Notes: a model not told the origin generated them from the letters alone. A stretch of DNA of 64,000 nucleotides from Acanthosepion esculentum (GCA_964036315.1 OZ038498.1:14779497-14843496), one strand, 5' to 3'. Positions 22,323 to 33,649 are shown, numbered from the stretch's first letter. Numbers and translations are program-made.

Positions 22323-23429
22323 CCACCACCTTTCCAATGTGTCATACTATTTTTTCTAAATATTAAGCACTATAAACTGGCTGCAGAGCCGGCACATCTT
22401 ACCCCTGAAATACCCGCCCGGTTGGGTCCCCGCTTTTGGGGACCCCATTGCGGCCTCTGCCATTTTTCAGCACTATTTTATGGTCATCCACCATTTTTAA
22501 TTTATTTTTAAACTGACGTTACATTGTCAGTCTTCAACTAATAATATACATTGTGTATCTGCATGACCGTGGCGTTGCGTACTACGCAGGAACCATCGAT
22601 GGGGTTAGAGCCCCCAAAAGGCCTAGTTTCAGCAGAGTTTTTTTGCTTTTGTACTTTGTACAAGGTCGTTGCTAACTACCCCGAACCTCTCAAGCGCATG
22701 GGGGCCTCATGCCTACTGGGGAGGTGGGTAGAAGTTCTAATTTCAATTGCGCTTATTTTTTAAATTGTAATTTTCTTTTTGAAATGTTCTTTTAAATCAA
22801 TTTATGCATTTATTTAGCTATGAATCATATCAGAGGAAATAATTTTAAGTTTTTTTTGTGAAAATGTATAGCAGGACCAGGTGAAAGAGACGCTAGTAAG
22901 AGACGCTAAACTATACATCAATGTAATTTTAAATTGCGGATTATCTCATACATCAAACGTTTACGGAAGAGTTCTTCCTATAGCCGACCACTAGCCCTAA
23001 AAAAAAACTAATTGACCCTAATTTTTCCGTCAAACGATCAGCAAAACAGTAAATACGTCAATTCTTGTTATGTATTAGCTTCGTTTTTTCTTATAATTTT
23101 AAGAAAATTCAGTTTGCCGAGGATGTTTTTTCATCTGTTGTGTTGGAAGCTTTTTTTTTTCAGCGGAGATACGCCGGCGATTAATCTTTAAGAAATGTAA
23201 AAAATTTAAACATTTTTCCAGTAAAATTTAGTCATCAAAATATTGGTGGTTATTACAAAAAGTATAACATTTTCCCAGATTTAAAAAAAAAATAAAAAAC
23301 CTATTCATTATAAAAGTAAATAATTAATGACTATGTACTGAAATTTTCATTTAAATTGGATAATTCCCCGATTTTTTAGTAATTAAAAAAAAAACCCTGC
23401 CCTTCCTCACCCAATTTTCGTTCAGGAGT
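22323..23429. other. Unassigned DNA
   Basis: A GC-richer block at 22380-22740 contains the hairpin GGGTCCCCGCTTTTGGGGACCC (stem around 22423-22444). The rest is A/T rich. Nothing else was identified. Confidence 0.4.
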
Positions 23430-23735
23430 ATATAGCCCCCAGGTTTAGAAACTTTGAAATTGACATGCAGCAGATAGGGCGGCGTTGTATCAATTCAGTC
23501 ATTCTGATGGGTGAGGAAGGGGTCTTTCATGCGATTGATGGAGAGAAGTTTCGTTTTGGAGGAGTTAAAATTAACAAGCTATTGCCCCAAGTAACAACAA
23601 ACGAGGTGATTTTTTAGATCAGCTGCCAAATTGACCTTATCGATCTGATCAGACTTCCGACAGAGACAGGAGTAAATGATTGTGTCATCAGCATAGATAC
23701 CAAGTTAAGGAGCTGGGGCCATCGATGATTATTAA
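23430..23735 (-). pseudogene. LINE (jockey/CR1-type) reverse transcriptase fragment
   Basis: The minus strand reads IYADDTIIYSCLCRKSDQID, with the YxDD polymerase motif. It continues through NLAADLKNHL to NFNSSKTKLLSINRMKDPFL, with one stop. The same region is present at 61600-61800 and 62165-62330. Fragmentary and dead. Confidence 0.85.
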
Positions 23736-23815
23736 GGACAAAGTAAATCCGAAGATAACTTGTTAATCCTTACTTAAAGTGCTTTGTTTGAAATGACAGC
23801 AACGAAGGAAATCAT

Positions 23816-24295
23816 TATTTACATTATTCAGGCTATCGTCCTCATCTTTGCTGCCATATTTATCACAACGTTTCGGCCGTTGTGCGCTCCGGCCTTCTTC
23901 AGGTGGTTGGATAGTCGAACTGAACCTTTTATTTCGCTCGCTGAGCCGATCAAGCATAGAAATGAATACAATATGGGAACCAGTAATAAGGAGTGCCAGA
24001 GAAAAGCAATAATAACAACAAAAATTGCATTATGAGCTCTGGTAAAACATGCAATGATAACAGCAAAAAAATTGAAATATGAGCAATGGTAAAAAATGGT
24101 TGCTGAAGACATTAGGTTTATAATACCCAGAAATTCATACACAGATGTCTTCACGGACACATGGCACAGTGGGTAAAGGTATTAGTTAGATCCAGTGACA
24201 GTGAGTTCAATACCCGGTTGCAGAGGGAAATTAACAGGAGATAACTGACATCCATTAAACATGGCACGTGTAACTAGAACAGTCTACAAAAAATA
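23816..24295. mobile_element. SINE-A fold-back unit
   Basis: A minus tail (23816-23943) with intact CTGAAGA/GGCC/GAAACG is followed by a spacer related to 570-875. Then comes a plus head from GGACACATGGCACAGTGG (24156) through CACGTGTAACTAGAACAG. This is the same order as 410-1195. Confidence 0.8.
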
Positions 24296-24393
24296 TCAAA
24301 CGGCTCTAATATAGATAAAACAAGCACAGGCAGATACTTTCTAATCTCTAAGTCTGGACATTGGGAGGTGATGAGCTAAAGTAATTAAGTATA

Positions 24394-24732
24394 TATCTAT
24401 ATTTCTGAGATGAGGTATTATGTACACTATTTACATTGTTCGGACTATTGTCCTCATCTTTGCTGCTATATTTATCACAACGTTTCGGCCGTTGTACGCG
24501 CCGGCCTTCTTCAGGTGGTTGGAATGTCGAACTAAACCCTTTATTTCGCTCGCTGGGGTAGACTGTTCTAGTTCCACGTGCCATGTGTAATGGATGTCAG
24601 TTATCAGTTATCGCCTGTTAATTCCCCTTTACAAGTTCTCCACCGCCTTAAACAGGTACTGAACTCACACTCTTTCGGTCTTGTCACTGGATCTAACTAA
24701 CGCCTTTAACCACTGTGCCATCTGTGTATGAA
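24394..24732 (-). mobile_element. SINE-A, full length
   Basis: This is the best complete copy, about 340 bp. The head at 24732 has box A-like GGCACAGTGGTTAAAGG and box B-like GAGTTCAGTACC. The tail has CTGAAGA, GGCC...GGCC, GAAACG (24474-24513), then the CTCATCTCAGAAATATAGA end. Suitable as the reference copy for this window. Confidence 0.85.
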
Positions 24733-24769
24733 TTTATAATCAAAGGCGCACCAACCTGATCGTCTCACG

Positions 24770-25290
24770 GGACAATCTGACAATGATTGAGTCTGTTCCA
24801 GCTGGTTTAATGGAACGTCGCCTAACCCAGGATGAGTGTTGGGTTCATCACTTTGAGTAAAAGACAAAGAGATAATCTATGCAGTGTAAACACACCCTCC
24901 TCATCTGATCCAAAGAAGGTCAAGGTCGTTTCCAATGCAGGGAAGGTGTTTACCTCAGTTTGTGTGGATGCAAAAGCTATTGTGTTTATTTACTATCTTC
25001 AAAGGGGCCACACCATCAATGAAGAGTACTATGTCAACTTGCTGAAGTAGTTACAAAAGGCTATCAAAGCCAAACGCCCAAGAAAACTGACGAAAGATGT
25101 TTTGATTCATCAGGAAAATGCTTCAGCACACAAGTCCTTCGTTTCACTGGCTTCTGGGCGTGATTGTGGATTTGAACTTGTTAACCACCCTCTCTATTTC
25201 CTGATTTGACTATTATCTGTTCACAACATGAAAAATAAAAAATTTGGCTCGGCGCTAGTATTGCAATGATTATGACGTCATATGCGGTGT
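24770..25290 (+). pseudogene. mariner transposase fragment (SETMAR-like class)
   Basis: RLTQDECWVHHF precedes DPKKVKVVSNAGKVFTSVCV and YLQRGHTINEEYYVNLLK. Then follow HQENASAHKS, the position of the second catalytic D, here E in QEN, and HPLYFPDLTI, with the third D. The spacing and words match DD34D mariner transposases. In-frame stops at 24859 and 25049 and frameshifts near the end inactivate it. The N-terminal third is missing. Confidence 0.85.
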
Positions 25291-26525
25291 TTATGGCTTT
25301 TTTGACCAACAAGATGACCAGTCTTCTTTGAACAGTCAGATGTCAGTTTGCCTGGAAATAAACAATGTTCGCCAGTCGTCCGGTTCAAAATCCTCACCGG
25401 TCTTTTAAACAGGAGTAAAAGATTATTCCTTTTTTTGTGTGTGTTTAGGATTGGGTTTCCGGTTCTTTCTAAAAATGTATCTCATTCTCTTTCCCTTCCA
25501 GTAGACTCTTGGATCATTATCGCCATTTTGGGGTGAATTGGCTTTTTGAATTATTAATAAGAACTGAAATTAATTCATACAAGATTTCGCAGCTCAAGTA
25601 TCATACCTTCATAGTCTGACTATGAACTTTTCAGCCCACCATTGTATTACAATAAGTTTAGCAAACGACTATGTCAATGGCATTTTTTTTCTTTTGTTTT
25701 TTGTTTTTTTTGCCTTTTCTCATCTGTGTATCAATGCATTTAGAGTGTATCTATGGCGGAGATTTTTAACGAAAACATCACAAGAAGAAAGGAAACAATG
25801 TTAATAAGAATGAGAAAATAATCAGTAAGAAAATACGATTACGGCGTAGGAATATTTTTTGGGTTATTAACTGTGAACAGACACATCAGATTAATGCTTC
25901 GTTCTTGAAAATGAAAACGGAGGGGAAAAGAATAAAGAACGCAAACAATCTGTTGCTGTAATGAATAAATCTATTAAATCCTCTCTAATAAAACAGAGTT
26001 GATAAGGAATCATTGTGCGACAAATTCACCCTTCAGGTTTTCTTTTGTTTTGTTTAGTTTTGCACATGTTTTGTGAAGATCCCAGCGAATCTGATACCAT
26101 GAAAAGTATGGAGATAAACGTGGAAGAATATGGCAAAAGCTGACGCAAAAGGAAGACTCTTTTCTGTAACAGATCTTTACTCCAATAAAAAATAATGTTG
26201 TTCTTTCTGTTCTTTTCTCCTTCAAACTCGCTTTTTTCATTTTCTTTCTGTTATAGTGAAAGACACCTTGTCTAGGTAATAGACTCTCCCACCTATTATA
26301 AGTAGGAGTCAGTAGGTAGTCGAGGGTGGAGTAGTTATCAGCGACCACAACCCGATTACTCTGCGTAACACTTATTTACAAGTTCCTAACGTTTCTGTAC
26401 GTTTACCCCATTTAGGACGCATTTAGTCCGACTACGAGTTCTATTGTGGAAATAACTCCACAACACTTTCCTTTATTTAAAAAAAAAAAATTTTTAATCT
26501 TCTTTTTTCTTTCACACTTTCTTTT
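25291..26525. other. Unassigned DNA
   Basis: No repeat family or coding motif recognised. A 112-residue minus frame (26010-26348) is low-complexity and unsupported. Confidence 0.4.
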
Positions 26526-26765
26526 CTACACCTGAGATGAAGTACTGTGTGACTATTTACACGATTTACATTTTCAAACTGTTGTCCTCCTCTTTATTGC
26601 CATATTCACGACCCTTCCGACATTGTATGCTCAGGTGATATTTTTATAAATACAAATAATATAAGTAGAAATATCACCGGATAAGGCGGAAGCACACAAT
26701 GGCCGAAATGTTGTGAATATGGCATTAAAGACGAAGACAACAGTCCGAGCAATAGAGTGTAAATT
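26526..26765. mobile_element. SINE-A tail fold-back (240 bp)
   Basis: A minus tail (CTGTTGTCCTCCTCTTTATT..., 26530-26640) and a plus tail (GGCCGAAATGTTGTGAATAT..., 26685-26765) face each other. Between them the arms GTGATATTTTTATA and AGAAATATCACCGG pair around a short loop. A tail-only inverted pair with no head. Confidence 0.7.
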
Positions 26766-27225
26766 GCTTTCTTTTCTGTTTTTCTTCCTTTCCTTCGATG
26801 TACTGTCTTTCTTATCTTCTTTTCTCTTCACTCTCTTTTTCTTTAATTCTTTCCTTTTTCTTTCTTTCTTCTCTTTCTTTCTTTCTTTTCTATTTCTTTC
26901 CTTTCTAACTTTTCTTTATGTTGTCATTTCTTTCGTTTTTCCTCACTTTCTTAACTTCTTTTTCTTTCTTTCTTTCTTTCTTCTGTTTCTCCTTTCTTTT
27001 ATGTTACTTTCATAAAGTTTCTTTCATTCTATTCTTTTCCTCTTCTCTCAGGCCTTTTCATTTTCTTTCTTTTTTCTTTTGTTTTTCTAGTTTTCTCTTT
27101 TGTCTTTTTCTTTTCTTTCTATTTCTATCAATTTTCTTTCTTTTCTTTCTTTTCTGTTTTTATTCATTGTTTTTCTTCTTTTCTTTTCTTTTTTCTTTTT
27201 TCTTTCTGACCTTTCTTCTCCAAGT
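26766..27225. repeat. TTTC-rich polypyrimidine tract
   Basis: About 460 bp, nearly all C/T, with short TTTC runs. FLSFFLF-type readings are artefacts. Confidence 0.9.
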
Positions 27226-27768
27226 GATCTCTTCACTGAAAATATGACTCATCCTAAATTGGCGATTCATAATCTAAAATATATTACAAGGATTCAAGCA
27301 GCATCTTATTTACGAGATATTTACTAGCTTCAAGGTCGCAATAGTAGAGCATCCCTGAGGCTCGAACTCAGTACGTTGAGATTAGTTTTACTAACAATTA
27401 TATTAAGTTCGTCACATTCGGGGATCAGCTTGGGGAGCCGACCAAATTAGCATATGTAATGACAACTCTTACAATAATCTCGTCCAACAACAACCCATTT
27501 CGTTTCTTTTCTCTCTATCTCTTCTTTTCTTTCTACCCCTTTCAATATATCACTTCCGTTAAGTTAACCGATTAAATAGGTCAATGTCTGGTCCCTCCTC
27601 CCCTAATACTAAGCATGATAGATAGAAATATTAAAATAAAACCTCTCTAAACTCGATCATGTCTATCACACCACTCCTCACTACCCTCTCTGTTAAATTA
27701 CATAGACTTAATACTACACGTCAAAAGTGTAAATGTTCATTTCATTTTTCTTTTCAGCTTTTAGAAGT
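27226..27768. other. Unassigned DNA
   Basis: No gene or repeat supported. Confidence 0.4.
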
Positions 27769-27940
27769 GTAGTCTGATGATCCAGCGTCCTTTAAAAGGG
27801 CTATGGTGAAATAAATTATTACATGGAGCCTTAAAGTGGTCTGGTTTGCTTTAAATTATTAGCTCTGAATTTACATTGAGCTCTCAGGATTTCATCCTCC
27901 TTGGGACTACCTATACGGATTACCAAATGTTTCGTAACTT
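27769..27940 (+). repeat. Repeat with hammerhead-like head
   Basis: GTAGT, CTGATGA (27774-27780), a hairpin-forming CCA...TGG, GAAA (27808-27811), then ATTAC (27818-27822), which pairs with GTAGT. A following AGCTCTGAATTTACATTGAG is shared with 5228-5249. It is a dispersed repeat of unknown class with a hammerhead-type arrangement. The first base pair of stem II is a T/T mismatch. Confidence 0.45.
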
Positions 27941-27954
27941 AACTATATATATAG

Positions 27955-28298
27955 GAGGCACGGTGGAGTAATGGATAACGGCTTGGATTGAGGAATCGGA
28001 GAGCCGAGTTCGAATTCCAGTCGAATACATTACATTCACTTAAGTGCTAACACCCTTGGGAAAGGTGTGAATCCTCTTCTTCTCCCTCCAACTATGGGTA
28101 AATAGCAGGACAGACTGGGTTCGTTTGGGGACCTTGTGGCATTCGTTGCACCAGGTCCCTGTATTCGTCCCTCCAAAAAGTGTGGATGACCCTACACAAA
28201 GCCTTCACCACTATAATCAAATCTTGTGTGGGTGCCCGGCTATCTGTTTCTGGGAACTGATCTGTCTGGCCCTCATACGTCGAGTTCGACGGGAGAGT

Positions 28299-28300
<2 letters not shown>
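27955..28300 (+). mobile_element. tRNA-derived SINE (SINE-B)
   Basis: The head is GGCACGGTGGAGTAATGG (box A) then GAGTTCGAATTCCAG (box B, 28006-28018). The body resembles 1-84 and 53985-54060, ending near AGCAGGACAGACTGG. The unit may extend into the (TA)n tract at 28303. Noncoding. Confidence 0.75.

Positions 28301-28301
<1 letters not shown>

Positions 28302-28350
<49 letters not shown>
28302..28350. repeat. (TA)n microsatellite
   Basis: A 49-bp TA run between SINE-B and the HHR-P fold-back. Confidence 0.95.
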
Positions 28351-28351
<1 letters not shown>

Positions 28352-28354
28352 TCA

Positions 28355-28700
28355 CACAAGTGAACATTGAAGTCAACACTCAGAGGCGACAGGCTGTTTC
28401 ATGCTAAACACAATCGTCAGACCACGACGATTGCGTCTAGCATGAAACAGTCTGTCGCCTCTGAGTGTTGACTTCAATGTTCACTTTTATATTTACATAC
28501 GCTCTATCTCTGATATTGAACACGTTATCCCATAAATATAGCATAACTTTAAAAAAAGATATCGTTTTAAGGTATGCTGTATTTATGGGTTAAAGTGCTT
28601 AATATCAGAGATAGATCGTATGTAAATAGACAAGTGGACATTGAGGTCAACATCCAGCGGCGACAGTCTGTTACATGCTTAAACGCAATCTTCAGGCCAG
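28355..28700. repeat. HHR-P fold-back array
   Basis: Two copies of the hammerhead-like repeat meet head to head at about 28423. The left arm from GTGAACATTGAAGTCAACAC and the right arm ending GTTGACTTCAATGTTCAC are close reverse complements over about 60 bp. A second palindrome follows (28487-28627, arms ACGCTCTATCTCTGATATT and its complement). A third, minus copy sits at 28630-28700. The cores read CTGACGA or CTGAAGA, GAAACAG (GTAACAG in the third) and TGTCGCC. Confidence 0.7.
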
Positions 28701-29160
28701 AACACTAAATTGTCATGTGATATCTGTCCGCCTATATGCCAGTGAGTGCTGGACAATCTCCTCAAAGACGAAGAAGAGACTTGAAGCAACATAAATATGG
28801 TTCTACAGAAGAATACTGAGGATACCGTGGACCAAACATCTGAGCAACGACGAAGTTTTAGAGAAAATGAAAACAAAAAGGAAACTTATACTTAACACCA
28901 GGAAGAGACCGTTGAGGTTTCTAGGGTTTCTTGAGGAAAGAAGGCTCGGGAAATCTGATACTCACAGGAGAATTTGAAGGAAAACGGGACAGAGGAAAAC
29001 AACGCGTAAGTGAGCTTGAATAAATAGATAGCAGAACCGCAGGAGAAATAACAGAAGGACAAAGTTTATTAAGATCTACAAGAGACAAGAAGTTATGGAG
29101 AGCCATGACCGTCTATGTCCTGAAAAGACACGGCACAGGAAGAAGACGAATAAAATCGTT
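28701..29160 (+). pseudogene. LINE reverse transcriptase C-terminus and 3' end
   Basis: LYASECWTISSKTKKRLEAT and WFYRRILRIPWTKHLSNDEV match the C-terminal region of the endonuclease/reverse-transcriptase LINEs that are abundant in invertebrates. An in-frame stop occurs after EAT. Its last 140 bp are the parental sequence of the 142-bp satellite. It ends in GGCACAGGAAGAAGACGA. Confidence 0.85.
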
Positions 29161-29261
29161 GATAAATGTATGACCACATTTACGCTTATTTCGTCAAACT
29201 CTGCGTAGGTTCATGAATACACTCGTAGTCAAATAATGAAAATAATAATATAAACAACAAA

Positions 29262-29325
29262 TATTTATTTTTTAACATAATTTTCTTCTTTGTCATTGCA
29301 CTTAATTTTGTGGAAATATTAATCA
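29262..29325 (-). pseudogene. mariner-type transposase C-terminal scrap
   Basis: The minus strand reads HKIKCNDKEENYVKK then stop, similar to the C-terminus of mariner-like transposases. Close relatives are at 31945-32020 and 40462-40530. Only about 20 codons survive. Confidence 0.45.
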
Positions 29326-29354
29326 AATCATACGTAGGTTCATCAATAAATCTG

Positions 29355-30520
29355 TAACATTCAATACCTCCAAAATCAAGCTAGTAATGTCTCATCATCA
29401 GCGAGTAGACTTGCCTCTTTCCTTGATCGTCTATTGGAACTCAATTTCATCGCAGACCTCAAGTAGAAATACGATCTATCGCTAAAGCTATTGGAAAACT
29501 TTCACCTGTCATGATGGATGGGTTCTCTTTCAAGGAAGCCCCTTGTCTTGAAGGCCTGTTCAGATTGAGTAAAGGTGATAGGACATTCCACTCAATAAAG
29601 GACGTTATTGTGTAGCAAACGATCACGGATCTGACTCTGAACTTTCACCTGTCATGATGGATGGGTTCTCTTTCAAGGAAGCCCCTTGTCTTGAAGGCCT
29701 GTTCAGATTATAGAGTGAAGGTGGTAGAACATTCCAACCAATAAAGAGCCTTACTGTGATGCAAACCATCACGGATCTGACTCTCAACTTTAACCAGTCG
29801 TGATGAACATGTCATGAAGGCCTATTGGGGATCAAGCTCACTCCAATACGATCCCTCGCTAAAAATGCTGGAAAAATGGTCGATTCCTCTTTCTGCTCCA
29901 GTAAGTATCTAACTTCTTCCTGCTATACTTTACAAGAATCAATCAAAGAATGGAGTATTGCTGCCACATCTGGGTTACAGCTACCAGGTCTCTCCAGCCT
30001 TGAGGAAGTTCAAAGGCGTATATTTTCCTCTCTACAGCCTCTTTCTTCAGAGACGAAAAGTTTCTAGCCTCTTGATACTCTATCGCTATTTTCATGGAAA
30101 GTGTTCAGACAAGCTACATTTAGTTCCACCAGTTCAGACTTACGTAGCTGGCATCCGTCATACTATATACACAAGGTCGAATTACCATTCTCAGCCGAAA
30201 CGTCGCAAGACAATTGCTGGTCTGTCGCTATTTGCATGGAAAATGCTCGGTCTAACCACATTCCTTAGCTCCACCGATTCTAACTTCCATGGCTAAAACG
30301 CGCCATGTCACGCACATTGTAGCGAACCACACCCTCTTTCCCGCCGGATTTCATTAGTAAGAAGGTGCGTTCCACTCGAGCAAATTCTTCCCACAAACCG
30401 CTGATTTGTGGAACCGACTCCCAAGATGATGCTTCCCGATAACGACAATAGTAACTTGTTCAGATCTAGAGTTAACCATTATCCTCCCCATATATCCGCA
30501 TAAACTGCGCCTCTTTATCT
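29355..30520 (+). pseudogene. LINE RT remnant with internal 143-bp duplication
   Basis: FNTSKIKLVMS (29358 on) and later EYCCHIW, YRYFHGKCSD, FPAGFH and LWNRLP are landmarks of the RT thumb and C-terminal region of a jockey/CR1-type LINE, in order but in shifting frames. A block beginning TTCACCTGTCATGATGGATG occurs at 29501 and again at 29644, a direct duplication. Confidence 0.8.
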
Positions 30521-30599
30521 GTAATCATCTATCTCGAGTGTCTCTCGGGCCTTGTACAGGGTGAATATCATTATAAAAAATCATTATTACCTTCGTATT

Positions 30600-30712
30600 C
30601 TGTTCAGTTTATTCCCCCAGAACTCCCGAGAAAATATGTCCTCAATCACTACGATCTTAACCTCTTCAAGTCTAGGGTCAACTGTTATCTAGCCTACCTA
30701 TCAGCATGATAA
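30600..30712 (+). pseudogene. LINE C-terminal scrap
   Basis: IPPELPRKYVLNHYDLNLFK and SRVNCYLAYLSA then stop match the C-terminus of the LINE represented at 41390-41470. It belongs to a copy distinct from its neighbours. Confidence 0.65.
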
Positions 30713-30799
30713 ACTTATTACTCCCGCTTCATACACCCATACAACATCCTCATTCAGTAATGCTCTACCTTGGGTGGTTCTTTGGTTTTGTATTCGGGA

Positions 30800-31137
30800 A
30801 CAATTGGATTTTTTAAAATTATCAGAAAGTTGGTTAACTGTGCCGTGCTAGACAATTTTTCTCTCCTAAATTTATCTTGCATATCTATAAGTCTACCATT
30901 CGTCCATGATTCGAATATTGCTGCCACATATGGTCTGGTGCTACCGCCATATATCTAGAGATCCTTGATAATATCCAAAGAAGAATCGGCAATATTATTG
31001 GTCCTAACCTGGCGTCTCGGCTTCAGTCACTTTCCCACCGCCGTAAAGTTGTTTCCTTCTGCCTTTTCTATAGCTATTTCCATGGCAACTGTTCGGTTGA
31101 ACTCTTCCCCTTCCCTAGTCCCACGTGAGGTGGTTTT
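30800..31137 (+). pseudogene. LINE RT C-terminal region, 5' part of split copy
   Basis: Motifs AKKVG-like, LCRARQFFSPESILHIYKST, EYCCHIWSGA, QRRIGNIIGPNLASRLQSLS and CLFYSYFHGNCSVEL appear across three frames. The copy resumes at 31629 after an insertion. Confidence 0.8.
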
Positions 31138-31628
31138 TCGTGTGTGCTTAAGGGAGTGCATGGGATGAATTAATGTTTTATATTATTAAAGCCCCGAATT
31201 GATTTCGTCCAGTTAACTGATGTTTCTGCCACATTTAAGGATTGAGGTTTTTTTTTTATTACTAACATGATTTTATTTGGTTTCTTGTAAATAGTTTTTG
31301 TTTTCATATTGTAAATACTCACTGGGTCTAGTTTTTAAATTGTTGCTTTGTTCCCACGCAGAGACAAAAATTATGTGCATATGGGGTTTAGTTAGGACTT
31401 TCATGGAGACATTGAGGTATTATGGTGAATGTAGTAAGAAAGGTAAATAAGAATGTGTTGTTTTGGTGTAAGGAATATTGTTGTATGTTTGGGTCAGTGT
31501 TTATGGCTAGCTAAGTTTTATGTTAAGTCCTTTTTCCCCATTCTCCATTTTGGCCTTGTGCAACATTTTGTAAATATTTACAAATAAATATCTTCTTCGT
31601 CAGGGTATCCATAATTTATTAATTTAAG
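31138..31628. mobile_element. 490-bp insertion in LINE, LTR-like
   Basis: The LINE alignment stops near 31125-31137 and resumes at 31629. The insert starts TGAGGTGG, ends near CTTCGTCA (31603) and has a late AATAAATA polyadenylation-type signal (31584). TG...CA ends and that signal suggest a solo LTR. No clear target duplication was found, so the class is uncertain. Confidence 0.45.
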
Positions 31629-31937
31629 CGCGGTACTAGACTGGCGACAAGGTTTCATCAATATACAGTTGAGTTGGCTAGATGCAACCGTAAGTTCTCT
31701 CGCACTTCTCGCTTGTGGAACTCCCTTCCGGCTCTATGCTTTCCAGCCAACTTTGATCTTCCAAACTTTAAATGCAATGTCAATCGCTTTCTACTGTCCT
31801 CCCGATTACTCCTCTTTTGTGCTCGCTCCTTAGTAACGATTCTGTTTTCTAATTCTTCCCAATCCAATAAAGCCTTGTGTCTTAGTGGCTTTATTGCCTT
31901 GCTTGGGGTGAAATCGATTAAAAAATTCAAATGATAG
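31629..31937 (+). pseudogene. LINE RT C-terminus, 3' part of split copy
   Basis: KRGTRLATRFHQYTVELARC then RTSRLWNSLPALCFPANFDL and NFKCNVNRFL, followed by the LINE end CTTAGTGGCTTTATTGCC. It continues the copy at 30800-31137. Parallel ends exist at 63930-63970 and, inverted, at 34137. Confidence 0.85.
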
Positions 31938-31944
31938 AAAAGCA

Positions 31945-32020
31945 ATTCAAACAACGAATATTTATTTTTTGAACATAATCTTTTTCTTTGTCAATGCACT
32001 TAATCTAGTGGTGAATATGA
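31945..32020 (-). pseudogene. mariner-type transposase C-terminal scrap
   Basis: The minus strand encodes KCIDKEKDYVQK-like residues before a stop. Same scrap family as 29262-29325. Confidence 0.4.
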
Positions 32021-32244
32021 ATCATTTAGATTAAATATTATACAGTGAACGCTTCAGACTAAAATCCAGCTAAAAACTATGTATAAGTGATGGACTTATT
32101 GATAACGTTATTATCAACTTCATAATTTAAAAAGTGACTAAATACTTAATTTTACATAAGATGATAAAGATTTTGAAAAATATTGTTTTAACGTTAGTGT
32201 ATTTATGTCCCTAAATTAAGTAGTTTTAATACATACTTTTAGTA

Positions 32245-32251
32245 TACATAC

Positions 32252-32321
<70 letters not shown>
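32245..32321. repeat. (CATA)n(TA)n microsatellite
   Basis: A CATA run passing into about 58 bp of TA. Confidence 0.95.
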
Positions 32322-32439
32322 TTGCATATCGTCGATATTGGAATTAATAAAATAGCGAGGTTTATTCACGAGATGTCAAATAGTGATGCCATATTAACTT
32401 TTCCTCGATTTTAATCTTGCATTGTCTTCATTTTCAGAA

Positions 32440-32590
32440 AGAAGCAAAGAAAAAAGAAAGAAAGAAAGAAGGGAAGAAAGAAAGAAAGGAGGAAAGAAAG
32501 AAGGGAGGAAAGAAAAAAGGGAGGAAAGAAAGAAGGGAGGAAAGAAAGAAGGAAGGGAAGAAAGAAAGGAAGATAGAAAGAAAGAAAGTT
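32440..32590. repeat. (GAAA/GGAA)n purine tract
   Basis: About 150 bp of imperfect GAAA and GGAA tetramers. Confidence 0.95.
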
Positions 32591-32914
32591 AAAGTTGAAT
32601 TCTAGAAAAAAGTAAAATATGAAATCTATGCGATGTAAAGGCCTCAAGCGTGAAAGGCGAGAAAGTGGGGAAAGCCAAACATGGCGACTTTTCCATATTT
32701 CAACCGCGAGGTAGCAATGATTACATCGAGGCTCTTAAGCGAAAATGGCCACTGACGAGATAATGATAAGATAACAGTCCATAAAATATCCGGTAATTAG
32801 TTTTGACGATTGTTTAGCAATTTCGAGGCCTGTGAATCAACATTTGTGGGTGCTGCTTTTTCAAGGATTAGGAAGAAATCGTTGTTTAAAACACAATGCG
32901 AAGGAATAAGGATA
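32591..32914. other. Unassigned DNA
   Basis: No feature recognised between the purine tract and the GATA array. Confidence 0.5.
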
Positions 32915-32922
32915 AATAGATT

Positions 32923-32974
<52 letters not shown>

Positions 32975-33005
32975 TGAACAGACTGAGATAGATATGAACA
33001 GATTG

Positions 33006-33058
<53 letters not shown>

Positions 33059-33069
33059 TGAACAGACTG

Positions 33070-33122
<53 letters not shown>

Positions 33123-33153
33123 TGAACAGACTGAGATAGATATGAACAGATTG

Positions 33154-33226
<73 letters not shown>

Positions 33227-33257
33227 TGAACAGACTGAGATAGATATGAACAGATTG

Positions 33258-33298
<41 letters not shown>

Positions 33299-33314
33299 TG
33301 AACAGACTGAGATC

Positions 33315-33366
<52 letters not shown>

Positions 33367-33377
33367 TGAACAGACTG

Positions 33378-33430
<53 letters not shown>

Positions 33431-33445
33431 GATATGAACAGATTG

Positions 33446-33510
<65 letters not shown>

Positions 33511-33577
33511 TGAACAGACTGAGATAGATAGCTAGCTAGATAGCTAGCTAGATGGATAGATAGATATGAACAGACTG

Positions 33578-33622
<45 letters not shown>

Positions 33623-33640
33623 TGAACAAACTGAGATAGA
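32915..33640. repeat. (GATA)n array with regular interruptions
   Basis: Runs of 5-14 GATA units are separated by ATGAACAGACTGA or ATGAACAGATTGA at least 12 times, a minisatellite built from a microsatellite. The 247-residue [12 protein letters not shown] reading on the minus strand is an artefact of this. Confidence 0.95.
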
Positions 33641-33647
33641 TAGATAG

Positions 33648-33649
33648 TT

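Noticed and set aside
26713..27327. Phe/Leu-rich membrane-like frames
   Set aside because: Translation of a polypyrimidine TTTC tract.
32886..33629. 247-residue minus-strand frame rich in YLSI
   Set aside because: Pure translation of (GATA)n with short interruptions; the same holds for 37964-38753 and 57859-58308.
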